The notes under the pieces: generated by a model | The model's input: only the letters and a program-made list of their open reading frames with translations | What the model was told of the DNA's origin: nothing | The model's database searches: none | Position numbers and translations under genes: made by a program | In this document: positions 41,073 through 50,397 of the stretch, piece by piece | How the letters are laid out: every line of letters starts with the position of its first letter | How positions within the stretch are numbered: the first letter of the stretch is position 1 | DNA from: Colivivens sp963626085 | GTDB taxonomy: Bacteria > Bacteroidota > Bacteroidia > Bacteroidales > Bacteroidaceae | NCBI GenBank assembly: GCA_963626085.1 | Contig: CAVFVJ010000035.1 | Location: forward strand, 1 to 64,000 | Length of the DNA: 64,000 nt | Reading direction: 5' to 3'

Positions 41073-43133
41073 ATGAGACGGCAACTGATACTACTGTTGG
41101 CTCTGATGCCGGTCATGGCGTCGGCACAGCGCATCATAGGTGATCTGGAAAGCAACACAGACAAGGACATGATTCCGGAAGACTCCGTGAGAGGTGACAG
41201 GGACGACAAGAAAGACAAAAAGACCGTACCTGTCGACGTACGGGCATGGACTATCGACGGAGTCTATGGCAACCGTACGGATGCTGTGGTCGACACCATG
41301 CAGCACTTGTTCCAAAACACCAACCTCGCGGAAGGCATCACAGGACACTACAACCACTTGGGTAACCTTGGATCCCCACGCCTCAACCGTATATTCAGGG
41401 AACGGAATAATGACGAGAACGACGAATTCATCTTCCTGCGTCCGTTCAGTCAGTTTTATGTGCCAGCCGACAAGTTTCTGTTCTACAACACCAAGTCGCC
41501 TTACCTCAACGCCACATACAACTGTGTGGGTTCGAAGGACACTGGTGACGACCATGTGAAGGTGGTTTACACCCAGAACGCCGGAAAGAAAATCAACTTC
41601 GGAGGTCTGTACGACTACATGTACGGACAAGGATACTACGCCAACCAGTCCACCTCCTACATGGGTGCATCAGGATGGACTTCATACATAGACGACAAGT
41701 ATGAGATGAAGCTCTACTACACACACAACTTCATGAAAATGGCAGAAAACGGAGGGATAACCGACGAGAACTACATAACCCACCCCGAGTCGATGTCGTC
41801 CAACGTGAAGTCGAGCGACATACCGACTTACCTGTCAAACACATGGTCCAGACAGGAGCACGACATCGTACACCTCAACCATAGGTACAACCTCGGTTTC
41901 TACCGTGAGACTGGCGACAGCACCAACATGCAATACCAGTTCGTGCCAGTAACCAGCATCTTCCACACGGTCGACCTGCGTTACCTGCGCCGCAACTACC
42001 GAGCCTACACCACACCCGACAACTACCATACGTACACGTACCTCGACGGTGACACCACAAACGACCGCACCAAAGACTTCGTGGTGAAGAACATCGTGGG
42101 AATATCACTGCGTGAGGGGTTCAACAAATATGCTGCGGCAGGAATCAACGCCTACGTGGAGTTCGAGCACCAGAGTTTCGAGATGCCTGATACCTTTACC
42201 ACCACCCTCACCCAGTCCACCCGGTTTCTCGAACGTAACAAGGTAAAGGAAAACAACATATCCATAGGTGGACAACTATTGAGGACACAAGGCAAGCAAC
42301 TTCATTTCAACATAGACGCTAACATAACACTTACTGGAGCGAGGTCAGGCGACTTCTACGTAAAAGGACAAGGTGAACTCAACCTGCCGGTACTGGGCGA
42401 CACCGCCCAACTGGTCGTAAATGCTTTCGTGAAGAACCAGTTACCGTCGTACTACTTCCGCCACTACCATTCGACACACGCATGGTGGGACAATGACGGC
42501 TTCGACCGTGAAAACCGCACAAGGATTGAAGGTACACTGACAGTGCCCCACACACATACAGCACTCACCGTCAGTGCAGAGAACATAAAGAACTACACCT
42601 ACTTTGCCAATACGGGACTGGCATACGCTGACGGTACGACTGTCAGGTACTCCAACAACGTCACACCGATGCAGCACTCTGGTAACATACAGGTGCTCAG
42701 TGCCACCTTGCGACAGAACTTCAAATGGAGCATACTGCATGTGGAACTCGATGCCACTTACCAGAAGACTGGCAACAAACAGGTGCTGCCTCTGCCGGAG
42801 CTGTCGCTCTTTGCAAACGCCTATATCAAGTTCCGCATAGCACAGGTGCTGGGATGCGAACTGGGATGCGACTTGAAGTACTTCACCGAATACTATGCAC
42901 CCGACTACTCACCAGTAGTCAGCCAGTTCATGGTGCAGAACCAACAGAATCTCGTGAAGATAGGCAACTACCCTTTGCTGAGCGCATACGTCAACTTTGA
43001 CCTCAAGCGCACACGCTTCTACGTGCAGTACTACCACGCCAACCAAGGTGAAGGACGCTATTTCTGGGCACCGGGCTACCCTATCAACCCATCATGCGTG
43101 AGGTTCGGGTTAAGCTGGAACTTCTACGACTGA
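41073..43133 (+). CDS. Putative outer-membrane porin (Bacteroidetes family)
   Basis: This 686-residue protein has a signal peptide (RRQLILLLALMPVMASAQ), a short charged segment and a long beta-strand-rich body with alternating aromatic residues, ending in a C-terminal F-Y-D outer-membrane signature. It matches the Bacteroidetes putative porin family by length, the opening DVRAWTIDG and the recurrent N-Y and Y-F strand motifs. It should form a large outer-membrane barrel. No TonB box or plug domain was seen. The transported solute is unknown. Confidence 0.8.
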   Translation: MRRQLILLLALMPVMASAQRIIGDLESNTDKDMIPEDSVRGDRDDKKDKKTVPVDVRAWTIDGVYGNRTDAVVDTMQHLFQNTNLAEGITGHYNHLGNLGSPRLNRIFRERNNDENDEFIFLRPFSQFYVPADKFLFYNTKSPYLNATYNCVGSKDTGDDHVKVVYTQNAGKKINFGGLYDYMYGQGYYANQSTSYMGASGWTSYIDDKYEMKLYYTHNFMKMAENGGITDENYITHPESMSSNVKSSDIPTYLSNTWSRQEHDIVHLNHRYNLGFYRETGDSTNMQYQFVPVTSIFHTVDLRYLRRNYRAYTTPDNYHTYTYLDGDTTNDRTKDFVVKNIVGISLREGFNKYAAAGINAYVEFEHQSFEMPDTFTTTLTQSTRFLERNKVKENNISIGGQLLRTQGKQLHFNIDANITLTGARSGDFYVKGQGELNLPVLGDTAQLVVNAFVKNQLPSYYFRHYHSTHAWWDNDGFDRENRTRIEGTLTVPHTHTALTVSAENIKNYTYFANTGLAYADGTTVRYSNNVTPMQHSGNIQVLSATLRQNFKWSILHVELDATYQKTGNKQVLPLPELSLFANAYIKFRIAQVLGCELGCDLKYFTEYYAPDYSPVVSQFMVQNQQNLVKIGNYPLLSAYVNFDLKRTRFYVQYYHANQGEGRYFWAPGYPINPSCVRFGLSWNFYD

Positions 43134-43202
43134 CGACAAGCTTAACGAGGCTGTCATAACACTGCGGAAGACGAATAAGGACTCAATAAAAACAAACAGA
43201 AC

Positions 43203-43919
43203 ATGAAGACCAAACTAAGCATGAGAATCATCAGCCTCGCCATCACACTCATCATGCCGATGGCAATGGCAGCACAACAGACCTGTCCATCTGACTCGAC
43301 ACGTGCACAGGTGACACTAACTACCGACTTCGGAGACATTGTAGTGGAACTGTTCAACGAGACACCGCTGCACCGTGACAATTTCCTCCGTCAGGTGAAG
43401 AACAAATCGTTCGACGGCATACTGTGGCACAGGGTCATCAACCAGTTCATCATACAGACCGGTGACCGTCTCAGCAAGAATGCCAAACCAGGGGAGATGC
43501 TCGGAGAAGGCGACGAGACACCTGCCGACTGGATTCCAGCAGAGATACGAGTTCCACAATTCTACCATCAGCGAGGCATGCTCAACGCTGCGCGCGAGGG
43601 CGACGAGACCAACCCAGAGAGGAAAAGTTCGTCCACACAATTCACCATCGTGACTGGACGCACTTTTGACGATGCGGCACTCGACAAAACACAACTGCGT
43701 ATTGACGAATGGACCAACAACACGGTCAAACTGACTCCAGAGATGCGCGAGGTATACAAGACAATCGGAGGTGCACCACACCTCGACGGCAGCTACACCG
43801 TGTTCGGACGTGTGGTGAGCGGTATGGATGTGGTTGAAAAGATTGAGAAGTTGCCTACCGACCAAAACGACCGTCCCATCCGTGACTGCCATATCATCAA
43901 GGCTACAGTCACAAAATAA
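43203..43919 (+). CDS. Secreted cyclophilin-type peptidyl-prolyl isomerase
   Basis: This 238-residue protein has a signal peptide (about residues 1-24) and a cyclophilin domain: TDFGDIVVELFNETPLHRDNF, FDGILWHRVINQFIIQTGD, a long insert, then SSTQFTIVTGRTFD and YTVFGRVVSGMDVVEKI. The conserved H-R of WHRV and the Q of FIIQTGD support activity. It would help fold envelope proteins, perhaps the porin encoded upstream. The gene starts 69 bases after the porin and a terminator follows. Confidence 0.9.
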   Translation: MKTKLSMRIISLAITLIMPMAMAAQQTCPSDSTRAQVTLTTDFGDIVVELFNETPLHRDNFLRQVKNKSFDGILWHRVINQFIIQTGDRLSKNAKPGEMLGEGDETPADWIPAEIRVPQFYHQRGMLNAAREGDETNPERKSSSTQFTIVTGRTFDDAALDKTQLRIDEWTNNTVKLTPEMREVYKTIGGAPHLDGSYTVFGRVVSGMDVVEKIEKLPTDQNDRPIRDCHIIKATVTK

Positions 43920-43930
43920 AGAACAACATA

Positions 43931-43967
43931 AAGCAGTACATCCACCAAGGGGTACTGCTTATTGTTT
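43931..43967 (+). terminator. Terminator of the porin-cyclophilin operon
   Basis: AAGCAGTAC (43931-43939) pairs perfectly with GTACTGCTT (43952-43960), followed by ATTGTTT. Confidence 0.7.
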
Positions 43968-44006
43968 ATATATCACACCTTATTATATATATAGGAGTAT
44001 ACTACC

Positions 44007-44450
44007 CTACTCCTTCATCAGTTTGCTAAAGAAAGAGTCAAGATCCTCGTCCATTCCCTTCAGCAGACTGTCCGTAAGACAAATATTGTCGTCGTCCACA
44101 ACAAACAGATCCTCGACAGTCTCTTTGTCATCATCCTCCAGTACGAACGAGAACGGCTTGAGGACCTTCACACCATCGAACTCCTTATCATGGTGCATCT
44201 GCTGTAGAAGTGAAGTAAGAGCATGAGCAACGGCATTGAGTACATCACTGTTGACATCATTCCACTCCTCAACCACAATACTGCCCAAGAGCGCCCCCTC
44301 ATCGTCAGTCATAGTCAGTTCACCCGTATCCTGCCTTAGATGCAGATGAAAGTCCGTCATCAATTCAAAGTCCCCTTCAGTCGAAACCTTCCGCAAAGCC
44401 TGACTAATCATGCCTCGCAGACCATCTTTTGAAACTTTACTTAAACTCAT
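44007..44450 (-). CDS. Hypothetical cytosolic protein, unknown
   Basis: This 147-residue protein is set to start at MSLSKVSKDGLRGM. The longer frame adds 35 residues, and a TACATTTG -7 box (plus 44476-44483) lies 26 bases before the chosen start. It has a mixed alpha/beta pattern and a strongly acidic second half (LEDDDKETVEDLFVVDDDN). I recognise no family or motif. It is transcribed away from pflB. Confidence 0.65.
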   Translation of the reverse strand: MSLSKVSKDGLRGMISQALRKVSTEGDFELMTDFHLHLRQDTGELTMTDDEGALLGSIVVEEWNDVNSDVLNAVAHALTSLLQQMHHDKEFDGVKVLKPFSFVLEDDDKETVEDLFVVDDDNICLTDSLLKGMDEDLDSFFSKLMKE

Positions 44451-44475
44451 ACCAAACCAGTTTAGATTACAAGTG

Positions 44476-44483
44476 CAAATGTA
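44476..44483 (-). promoter_or_regulatory. -7 box of the hypothetical gene at 44007
   Basis: The minus-strand TACATTTG matches TAnnTTTG and lies 26 bases upstream of the chosen start codon. Confidence 0.5.
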
Positions 44484-44605
44484 CGAAAAAAAGCAGACTG
44501 CTGTTAATCCATTGCACACAATCTTTGTATTTTGCCGTTTTTCAGGCAGAGCCAATCAAAAAAACAGCCAATTGAATACTGTTGGCCTCATTGGACTTGG
44601 AAAGG

Positions 44606-44637
44606 TTCGGACAAACCGATTATTATGCGTATCTTTG
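44606..44637 (+). promoter_or_regulatory. Promoter of pflB-pflA
   Basis: TATCTTTG at 44630-44637 is an exact -7 box. A TTCG at 44606-44609, 20 bases upstream, is one base off the TTTG -33 box. Confidence 0.6.
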
Positions 44638-44695
44638 TAGCCTCAAAAGAGAATGAAAAACAAACAATAAGTATCAACACTAATTATTTGACACA

Positions 44696-46945
44696 ATGAG
44701 ACAAGAATGGAGAGGGTTCCAGGGAACCAAATGGAACACAGACGTGGATGTCCGCGATTTCATCCAAAACAACTACACACAGTACGAGGGAGACGAATCG
44801 TTCCTGAGTGGCCCTACCGACGCAACCAACAAACTTTGGGATATTCTTCAGGGTTTGCAAAAGGAAGAAAGAGCAAAGGGCGGAGTGCTGGATATGGAGA
44901 CAAAGGTCGTGAGCAGCATCACAGCATACGGACCAGGCTATATCAGTGAAGACACAAAAGAGCTGGAACAGGTTGTGGGACTGCAGACCGACAAGCCGCT
45001 CAAGCGTGCGTTCATGCCTTACGGAGGCATCAAGATGGCAGAACAGGCTTGCACCACATACGGTTACACACCAGACCCTGAACTGCACAAGATATTCACT
45101 AAATACAGAAAGACACACAATGAAGGTGTGTTTGACGCATACACCGACGAGATGAAACTGGTGCGCCACAACCATATCCTCACCGGACTTCCAGACACCT
45201 ACGGTCGAGGACGAATCGTGGGCGACTACCGTCGTGTGGCTCTCTACGGAATAGACTTCCTCATCGAGAAGAAGCAGAAAGACCTCAACTTCATCGGCAG
45301 TGGAACAATGACTGAGGACGTGATACGTCTGCGTGAAGAGGTGGCAATGCAGATCAAGGCACTGAAAGAGATGAAGGAACTGGGCAACATCTACGGGTTC
45401 GACATCTCCAAGCCGGCTGCCAACGCCAAGGAGGCTGTACAGTGGCTCTACTTCGGTTACCTTGCTGCCATCAAGACACAGAACGGTGCTGCCATGAGTG
45501 TAGGACGAGTATCTACCTTCCTCGACATCTACATACAGCGCGACCTGCAGGAAGGTACAATCACAGAGGCACAGGCACAGGAACTCATCGACCATCTGGT
45601 CATGAAATTCCGTATGGTCAAGTTCGCCCGTATCCCGTCATACAACCAACTGTTCTCAGGCGACCCAGTATGGGCAACACTGGAAGTGGCAGGTATGGGA
45701 CAAGACGGACGCTCCATGGTCACCAAGAACGACTTCCGTTTCCTCCACACACTGGAGAACATGGGACCGTCACCCGAGCCTAACCTCACGGTGCTCTACA
45801 GTTCACGTCTGCCCCACGCATTCAAGAAGTATGCTTCAAAGATATCTGTAACTACCAGTTCAATACAGTACGAGAACGATGATGTGATGCGTCCGATATG
45901 GGGCGACGACTACAGCATCTGCTGCTGTGTGTCAGCCACACAGACAGGAAAGGAGATGCAGTTCTTCGGAGCACGCGCCAACCTCGCCAAGTGTCTTACC
46001 TACGCCATCAGCGGCGGTATCGACTCACGTACACGTGAGCAGTGTGGTCCGGCATACCGTCCTATCGAGGGCGAGTACGTGACTTATGAGGAGTTCATGC
46101 CTAAGTTCGACGCCATGATGGAATGGTTGGCTGACGTGTATGTCAACACACTCAACCTCATCCACTACATGCACGACAAGTACTTCTACGAGGAAGCGGA
46201 GATGGCTCTCATAGACACTAACGTGCGCAGGACATTCGCAACTGGCATCGCAGGATTCAGTCATGTGGTCGACTCCATCAGTGCCATCAAATACGCCAAG
46301 GTGAAGATCAAGCGCGATGAGACAGGCTTCCCTCTTGAGTTCGAGACTGTGGGCGACTTCCCACGCTACGGAAACGATGATGACAGGGCTGACGAGATTG
46401 CCGTATGGTTGTTGAAGACTTTCATGAACAAGATAAGGAAGTACCACACTTACCGTGACTCTGAGCCTACCACCAGTATCCTCACCATCACATCTAACGT
46501 TGTATACGGCAAGTACACGAGCAACATGCCAGACGGACGTAAGGCTGGCGCACCTCTCTCTCCTGGAGCCAACCCATCATACGGGGCAGAGAAGAACGGA
46601 CTGTTGGCATCACTCAACTCTGTTGCCAAACTGCCGTACGAATATGCGCTTGACGGAATTTCCAACACACAGACCATCGCACCGTCAGCACTGGGACAGA
46701 ACGAGGAGGAGCGCGTAAACACACTTGTCAGTGTACTCGACGGTTACTTCACCAAGGGCGCACACCACTTGAACGTGAACGTGTTTGGAGTGGACAAACT
46801 CATCGACGCGATGAACCACCCGGAGAAACCAGAGTACGCCAACTTCACCATACGTGTGAGTGGATATGCAGTCAAGTTCATCGACTTGACTAAGGAGCAG
46901 CAGATGGACGTGATTGCGCGTCAGGCTCACGAGCGTCTCGCATGA
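44696..46945 (+). CDS. pflB: Pyruvate formate-lyase
   Basis: This 749-residue glycyl radical enzyme splits pyruvate with CoA into acetyl-CoA and formate. The catalytic cysteines lie in the YSICCCVSATQ block and the radical glycine is about G723 in RVSGYAVKF near the end. The start RQEWRGFQGTKWN and the length are typical. It is a major enzyme of anaerobic sugar fermentation and oxygen-sensitive. The activating enzyme follows with an ATGA overlap. Confidence 0.97.
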   Translation: MRQEWRGFQGTKWNTDVDVRDFIQNNYTQYEGDESFLSGPTDATNKLWDILQGLQKEERAKGGVLDMETKVVSSITAYGPGYISEDTKELEQVVGLQTDKPLKRAFMPYGGIKMAEQACTTYGYTPDPELHKIFTKYRKTHNEGVFDAYTDEMKLVRHNHILTGLPDTYGRGRIVGDYRRVALYGIDFLIEKKQKDLNFIGSGTMTEDVIRLREEVAMQIKALKEMKELGNIYGFDISKPAANAKEAVQWLYFGYLAAIKTQNGAAMSVGRVSTFLDIYIQRDLQEGTITEAQAQELIDHLVMKFRMVKFARIPSYNQLFSGDPVWATLEVAGMGQDGRSMVTKNDFRFLHTLENMGPSPEPNLTVLYSSRLPHAFKKYASKISVTTSSIQYENDDVMRPIWGDDYSICCCVSATQTGKEMQFFGARANLAKCLTYAISGGIDSRTREQCGPAYRPIEGEYVTYEEFMPKFDAMMEWLADVYVNTLNLIHYMHDKYFYEEAEMALIDTNVRRTFATGIAGFSHVVDSISAIKYAKVKIKRDETGFPLEFETVGDFPRYGNDDDRADEIAVWLLKTFMNKIRKYHTYRDSEPTTSILTITSNVVYGKYTSNMPDGRKAGAPLSPGANPSYGAEKNGLLASLNSVAKLPYEYALDGISNTQTIAPSALGQNEEERVNTLVSVLDGYFTKGAHHLNVNVFGVDKLIDAMNHPEKPEYANFTIRVSGYAVKFIDLTKEQQMDVIARQAHERLA

Positions 46946-47694
46946 TGACAGACAACAAAGTGCCTGTACTGGGAAACATACACTCCACCGAGTCGTTCGG
47001 CTCGGTGGACGGTCCCGGCATCCGTTTCATCATATTTTTGAAAGGGTGTCATATGCGTTGCCGTTACTGCCACAATCCCGACACATGGGACTCTGCCAAT
47101 AACGACCTTCGCAGTGCAGACGACCTGCTCGACCAAGCGGAACGTTACCGACCCTACTGGGGAAGCACTGGAGGGATAACTGTCAGCGGAGGAGAGGCTC
47201 TGCTCCAGACAGACTTCCTCCTCGACCTCTTCCGCAAAGCCAAAGCGAGGGGCATCAACACATGTCTCGACACATCGGCACAGCCCTTCACACGCAAGGA
47301 ACCGTTTTTCTCCAAGTTCAGGGAACTGATGTCACTCACCGACCTCGTGTTGCTCGACATTAAACATATCGACCCTGTGGAGCACAAGGCTCTGACACAG
47401 TGGGACAACACCAACATACTCGACTGCGCCCATGTTCTCTCGGAGATGGGCGTGCCTGTATGGATACGACACGTACTGGTACCTGGAGTGACCGATGACG
47501 ACGACAGTCTGCGCGGACTCCGTTCATTCATCGACACACTGACCAACGTGCAGAAGGTGGAAGTACTGCCCTACCACACCCTTGGCGTGTACAAGTGGGA
47601 ACAATTGGGGTTGAACTACACCCTCAACGGGGTAGAACCGCCAACAGCGGAATGCTTGGCAAACGCAAGGCACATACTGTGCGACAGTCACTGA
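46942..47694 (+). CDS. pflA: Pyruvate formate-lyase activating enzyme
   Basis: This 250-residue radical SAM protein makes the glycyl radical on PflB. The cluster-binding motif is C36-HMR-C40-RY-C43, followed by NPDTW. Later GGITVSGGEALLQ is the SAM-binding glycine motif. Its start overlaps the pflB stop (ATGA), so synthesis is coupled. Confidence 0.96.
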   Translation: MMTDNKVPVLGNIHSTESFGSVDGPGIRFIIFLKGCHMRCRYCHNPDTWDSANNDLRSADDLLDQAERYRPYWGSTGGITVSGGEALLQTDFLLDLFRKAKARGINTCLDTSAQPFTRKEPFFSKFRELMSLTDLVLLDIKHIDPVEHKALTQWDNTNILDCAHVLSEMGVPVWIRHVLVPGVTDDDDSLRGLRSFIDTLTNVQKVEVLPYHTLGVYKWEQLGLNYTLNGVEPPTAECLANARHILCDSH

Positions 47695-47736
47695 CACTTG
47701 CATCACCAAGACTGTCCATCATACCATTATCAATAC

Positions 47737-47845
47737 ATACGTGTCAAGTACGACTCCAGTAGCAGTCAAACTTGACACGTATTTTGTCAAGTGATAAATT
47801 TACCACAATAAAATTTGTCAAGTATATAGATTTACTCTATCTTTG
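47737..47845 (+). promoter_or_regulatory. Operator cluster and promoter of the HTH-Gmd gene
   Basis: The octamer TGTCAAGT occurs four times: in perfect 13-bp inverted arms at 47737-47749 and 47770-47782, and as TTGTCAAGT at 47784-47792 and 47815-47823, 31 bp apart. The last overlaps the -33 TTTG (47814-47817), which is 20 bases from the -7 box TATCTTTG (47838-47845). Transcription would begin only a few bases before the ATG at 47854. The inverted arms could also end pflA transcription. Confidence 0.75.
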
Positions 47846-47853
47846 CATCCGTT

Positions 47854-49170
47854 ATGAAAGATTCGACAGTTATTCAGAACTTGAGGAGTGCCATGCACCG
47901 CAATGGCATCAGTCAGAGAGAGCTTGCCTCGATGATAGGCAAGGACGAGACCGTTATCTCACGTTGGCTCGCAGGTAAGGTAGGCATTTCCAAAAGCTCC
48001 ATCGAACTGCTGGAGTCAGCATTGAACGAGCAACTTATAACAGACAATAGTAATATGAAGACAGCATTGATTACAGGAGTTACCGGACAGGACGGCAGCT
48101 ACCTCAGTGAGTTCCTGCTTGACAAAGGTTATGATGTGCACGGAATAATAAGGCGCAGTTCGGTAGACTACCGTGAGCGTATCGCACATCTCGAAGGACA
48201 TCCTCATTTCCACCTGCATTTCGGAGACCTCGGAGACTCTATGTCACTGGTCAAGGTAGTGGGTGTTGTACGTCCAGATGAGATCTACAACCTGGCAGCA
48301 CAGAGTCACGTCCAGGTCAGTTTCGACTCTCCTGAGTTCACAGCCGACGTGGACGCTACAGGTGTGTTGCGTATACTCGAAGCTGTACGCGCCTGTGGAC
48401 TTGAGAGCACCTGTCGAATCTATCAGGCCTCCACATCAGAACTCTACGGTAAGGTGGAGGAAGTGCCACAGAACGAAAACACGCCGTTCCATCCATACAG
48501 TCCCTATGCCGTAGCCAAACTCTATGGCTTCTGGATTGTCAAGGAGTACCGTGAGGCGTACAACATGTTCTGTTGCTCTGGCATCCTCTTCAACCACGAG
48601 TCTGAACGACGCGGAGAGACCTTCGTGACACGTAAGATTACACTTGCAGCAGCGCGCATCTCCCAAGGGAAGCAAGACTGTCTTTACCTCGGCAACCTCT
48701 CGTCACTGCGCGACTGGGGCTATGCCAAGGACTATGTGGAGTGTATGTGGCTCATCCTACAAAACAAGCAACCTGAGGACTTCGTGATTGCCACTGGAGT
48801 GCAGCACTCGGTGCGCGAGTTCGCCTACTATGCGTTCAAGCACACTGGAATCGAACTGGAGTTCAAGGGTGAGGGACTGAACGAGGTCGGTGTATGTGTG
48901 AAGGTGAGCGGCAACGTCAGCAAGGAACTGGTCGGCAAAGAACTGGTGAAGGTCAAGGAGGACTTCTACCGTCCTACTGATGTGGTGAACCTCTGGGGCG
49001 ACCCTACCAAGGCAAAGGCCAAGTTGGGTTGGAATCCATCAAAGACCTCGTTCGAGCAACTGGTAAAAATTATGGTGGAGAGCGATGTGGCAAAGGTTGC
49101 AGCTGAAGGAGCTGCAGCAAAGGTGCGCACCAATCTCGCTGAATACTTGGAGAAAGGAATTGTCAAGTAA
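47854..49170 (+). CDS. gmd: GDP-mannose 4,6-dehydratase with fused N-terminal Xre-type HTH domain
   Basis: This 438-residue protein has two parts. Residues 1-67 form an Xre-like helix-turn-helix (ISQRELASMIGKDETVISRW, followed by a helical end). Residues 68-438 are a complete Gmd: GVTGQDGSYL nucleotide site, ASTSELYG, the Y-x-x-x-K of SPYAVAKLYG and NHESERRGE. Gmd turns GDP-mannose into GDP-4-keto-6-deoxymannose, a precursor of GDP-fucose. The join reads through with no stop; an internal ATG at 48055 could also start plain Gmd. Repeats upstream of the promoter suggest the fused domain controls its own gene. A Gmd with such a DNA-binding head is not usual. Confidence 0.85.
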   Translation: MKDSTVIQNLRSAMHRNGISQRELASMIGKDETVISRWLAGKVGISKSSIELLESALNEQLITDNSNMKTALITGVTGQDGSYLSEFLLDKGYDVHGIIRRSSVDYRERIAHLEGHPHFHLHFGDLGDSMSLVKVVGVVRPDEIYNLAAQSHVQVSFDSPEFTADVDATGVLRILEAVRACGLESTCRIYQASTSELYGKVEEVPQNENTPFHPYSPYAVAKLYGFWIVKEYREAYNMFCCSGILFNHESERRGETFVTRKITLAAARISQGKQDCLYLGNLSSLRDWGYAKDYVECMWLILQNKQPEDFVIATGVQHSVREFAYYAFKHTGIELEFKGEGLNEVGVCVKVSGNVSKELVGKELVKVKEDFYRPTDVVNLWGDPTKAKAKLGWNPSKTSFEQLVKIMVESDVAKVAAEGAAAKVRTNLAEYLEKGIVK

Positions 49171-49171
49171 T

Positions 49172-50377
49172 ATGTTGTCAAAGGATTCAAAGATATACGT
49201 GGCAGGTCACCGCGGACTGGTCGGCTCTGCGATATGGAACAACCTGAAGTCACGTGGATACAATAACCTGGTGGGACGCACCCACAAGGAACTGGACCTG
49301 ACCGACCAATATGCTGTGAAGGCATTCTTCGATGAAGAGAAGCCCGATGCGGTGGTACTCGCTGCCGCCTTCGTGGGAGGCATCATGGCAAACAGCCTTT
49401 ACCGTGCCGACTTCATCATGATGAACATGAAGATGCAGTGCAACGTGATTTCCGAGGCTTATGCTCACGGAGTGAAGAAACTCTTGTTCCTCGGCAGTAC
49501 CTGCATCTACCCGAAGAACGCCCCCCAACCCATGCCGGAGGACTGTCTGCTCACGTCACCGCTGGAGTATACCAACGAAGAGTATGCCATCGCAAAGATT
49601 GCAGGACTGAAGATGTGCGAGAGCTACAACCTGCAGTACGGCACCAACTACATAGCTGTGATGCCGACTAACCTGTACGGTCCTAACGACAACTTCCACC
49701 TGGAGAACTCACACGTAATGCCTGCCATGATGCGCAAGATATACCTTGCCAAACTCATTGCAGAGGACGACTGGCAAGCCATACGCAAGGACATGGACAA
49801 GCGTCCCATCAATCCACCGTCTAAACTGGCGGAACTCATCGGCAAGGAGAATGTGGACGGACAGAGCGACAGGCAGCGCATACTCGACGCACTGGCGTTC
49901 TACGGCATCGAAAACAACAAAGTGACACTGTGGGGCGACGGTTCACCACTCCGTGAGTTCCTCTGGAGCGAGGACATGGCGGATGCATCAGTACACGTGC
50001 TTGTCAATGTGGACTTCAGTGACATCATAGGAATCGAGAAGTACTCATCCGTATTCTACGGAGTGAAGGCGGACGGTGTGGTCGACCGCAACAACAGTGA
50101 AGGACGTGGCGGAGCCATCCCATCACTCGGTGAGATACGTAACTGCCACATCAATGTGGGTACAGGAAAGGAACTGACTATAAAGGAACTGGCGGAACTG
50201 GTGGTCGAGACCGTAGGATTCACAGGAACTATCGTGTGGGATGCGACCAAACCCAACGGCACACCACGTAAACTCATCGATGTAGACAAGCTGCACCGTT
50301 TGGGTTGGACTCACAAGGTGGAGATCGAAGAGGGAGTGCGGAGACTGTTCGATTGGTACAGGTCGACCATAAACTGA
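49172..50377 (+). CDS. fcl: GDP-L-fucose synthase
   Basis: This 401-residue epimerase/reductase makes GDP-L-fucose from the Gmd product with NADPH. It has VAGHRGLVGSAIW, FLGSTCIYPK and the Y-x-x-x-K of NEEYAIAKIAGL. It is about 80 residues longer than E. coli Fcl, with an insert (roughly residues 195-260, rich in charged residues) before the WGDGSPLREF motif; such inserts are seen in some Bacteroidetes forms. The ATG follows the gmd stop by one base. The last gmd codons carry another TTGTCAAGT. Confidence 0.9.
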   Translation: MLSKDSKIYVAGHRGLVGSAIWNNLKSRGYNNLVGRTHKELDLTDQYAVKAFFDEEKPDAVVLAAAFVGGIMANSLYRADFIMMNMKMQCNVISEAYAHGVKKLLFLGSTCIYPKNAPQPMPEDCLLTSPLEYTNEEYAIAKIAGLKMCESYNLQYGTNYIAVMPTNLYGPNDNFHLENSHVMPAMMRKIYLAKLIAEDDWQAIRKDMDKRPINPPSKLAELIGKENVDGQSDRQRILDALAFYGIENNKVTLWGDGSPLREFLWSEDMADASVHVLVNVDFSDIIGIEKYSSVFYGVKADGVVDRNNSEGRGGAIPSLGEIRNCHINVGTGKELTIKELAELVVETVGFTGTIVWDATKPNGTPRKLIDVDKLHRLGWTHKVEIEEGVRRLFDWYRSTIN

Positions 50378-50397
50378 CAACAGTGCTACAGACAGGA

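Noticed and set aside
44684..45595. 303-codon minus-strand frame opposite pflB
   Set aside because: It mirrors a clearly real pflB and is rich in Cys/Val/His without recognisable motifs.
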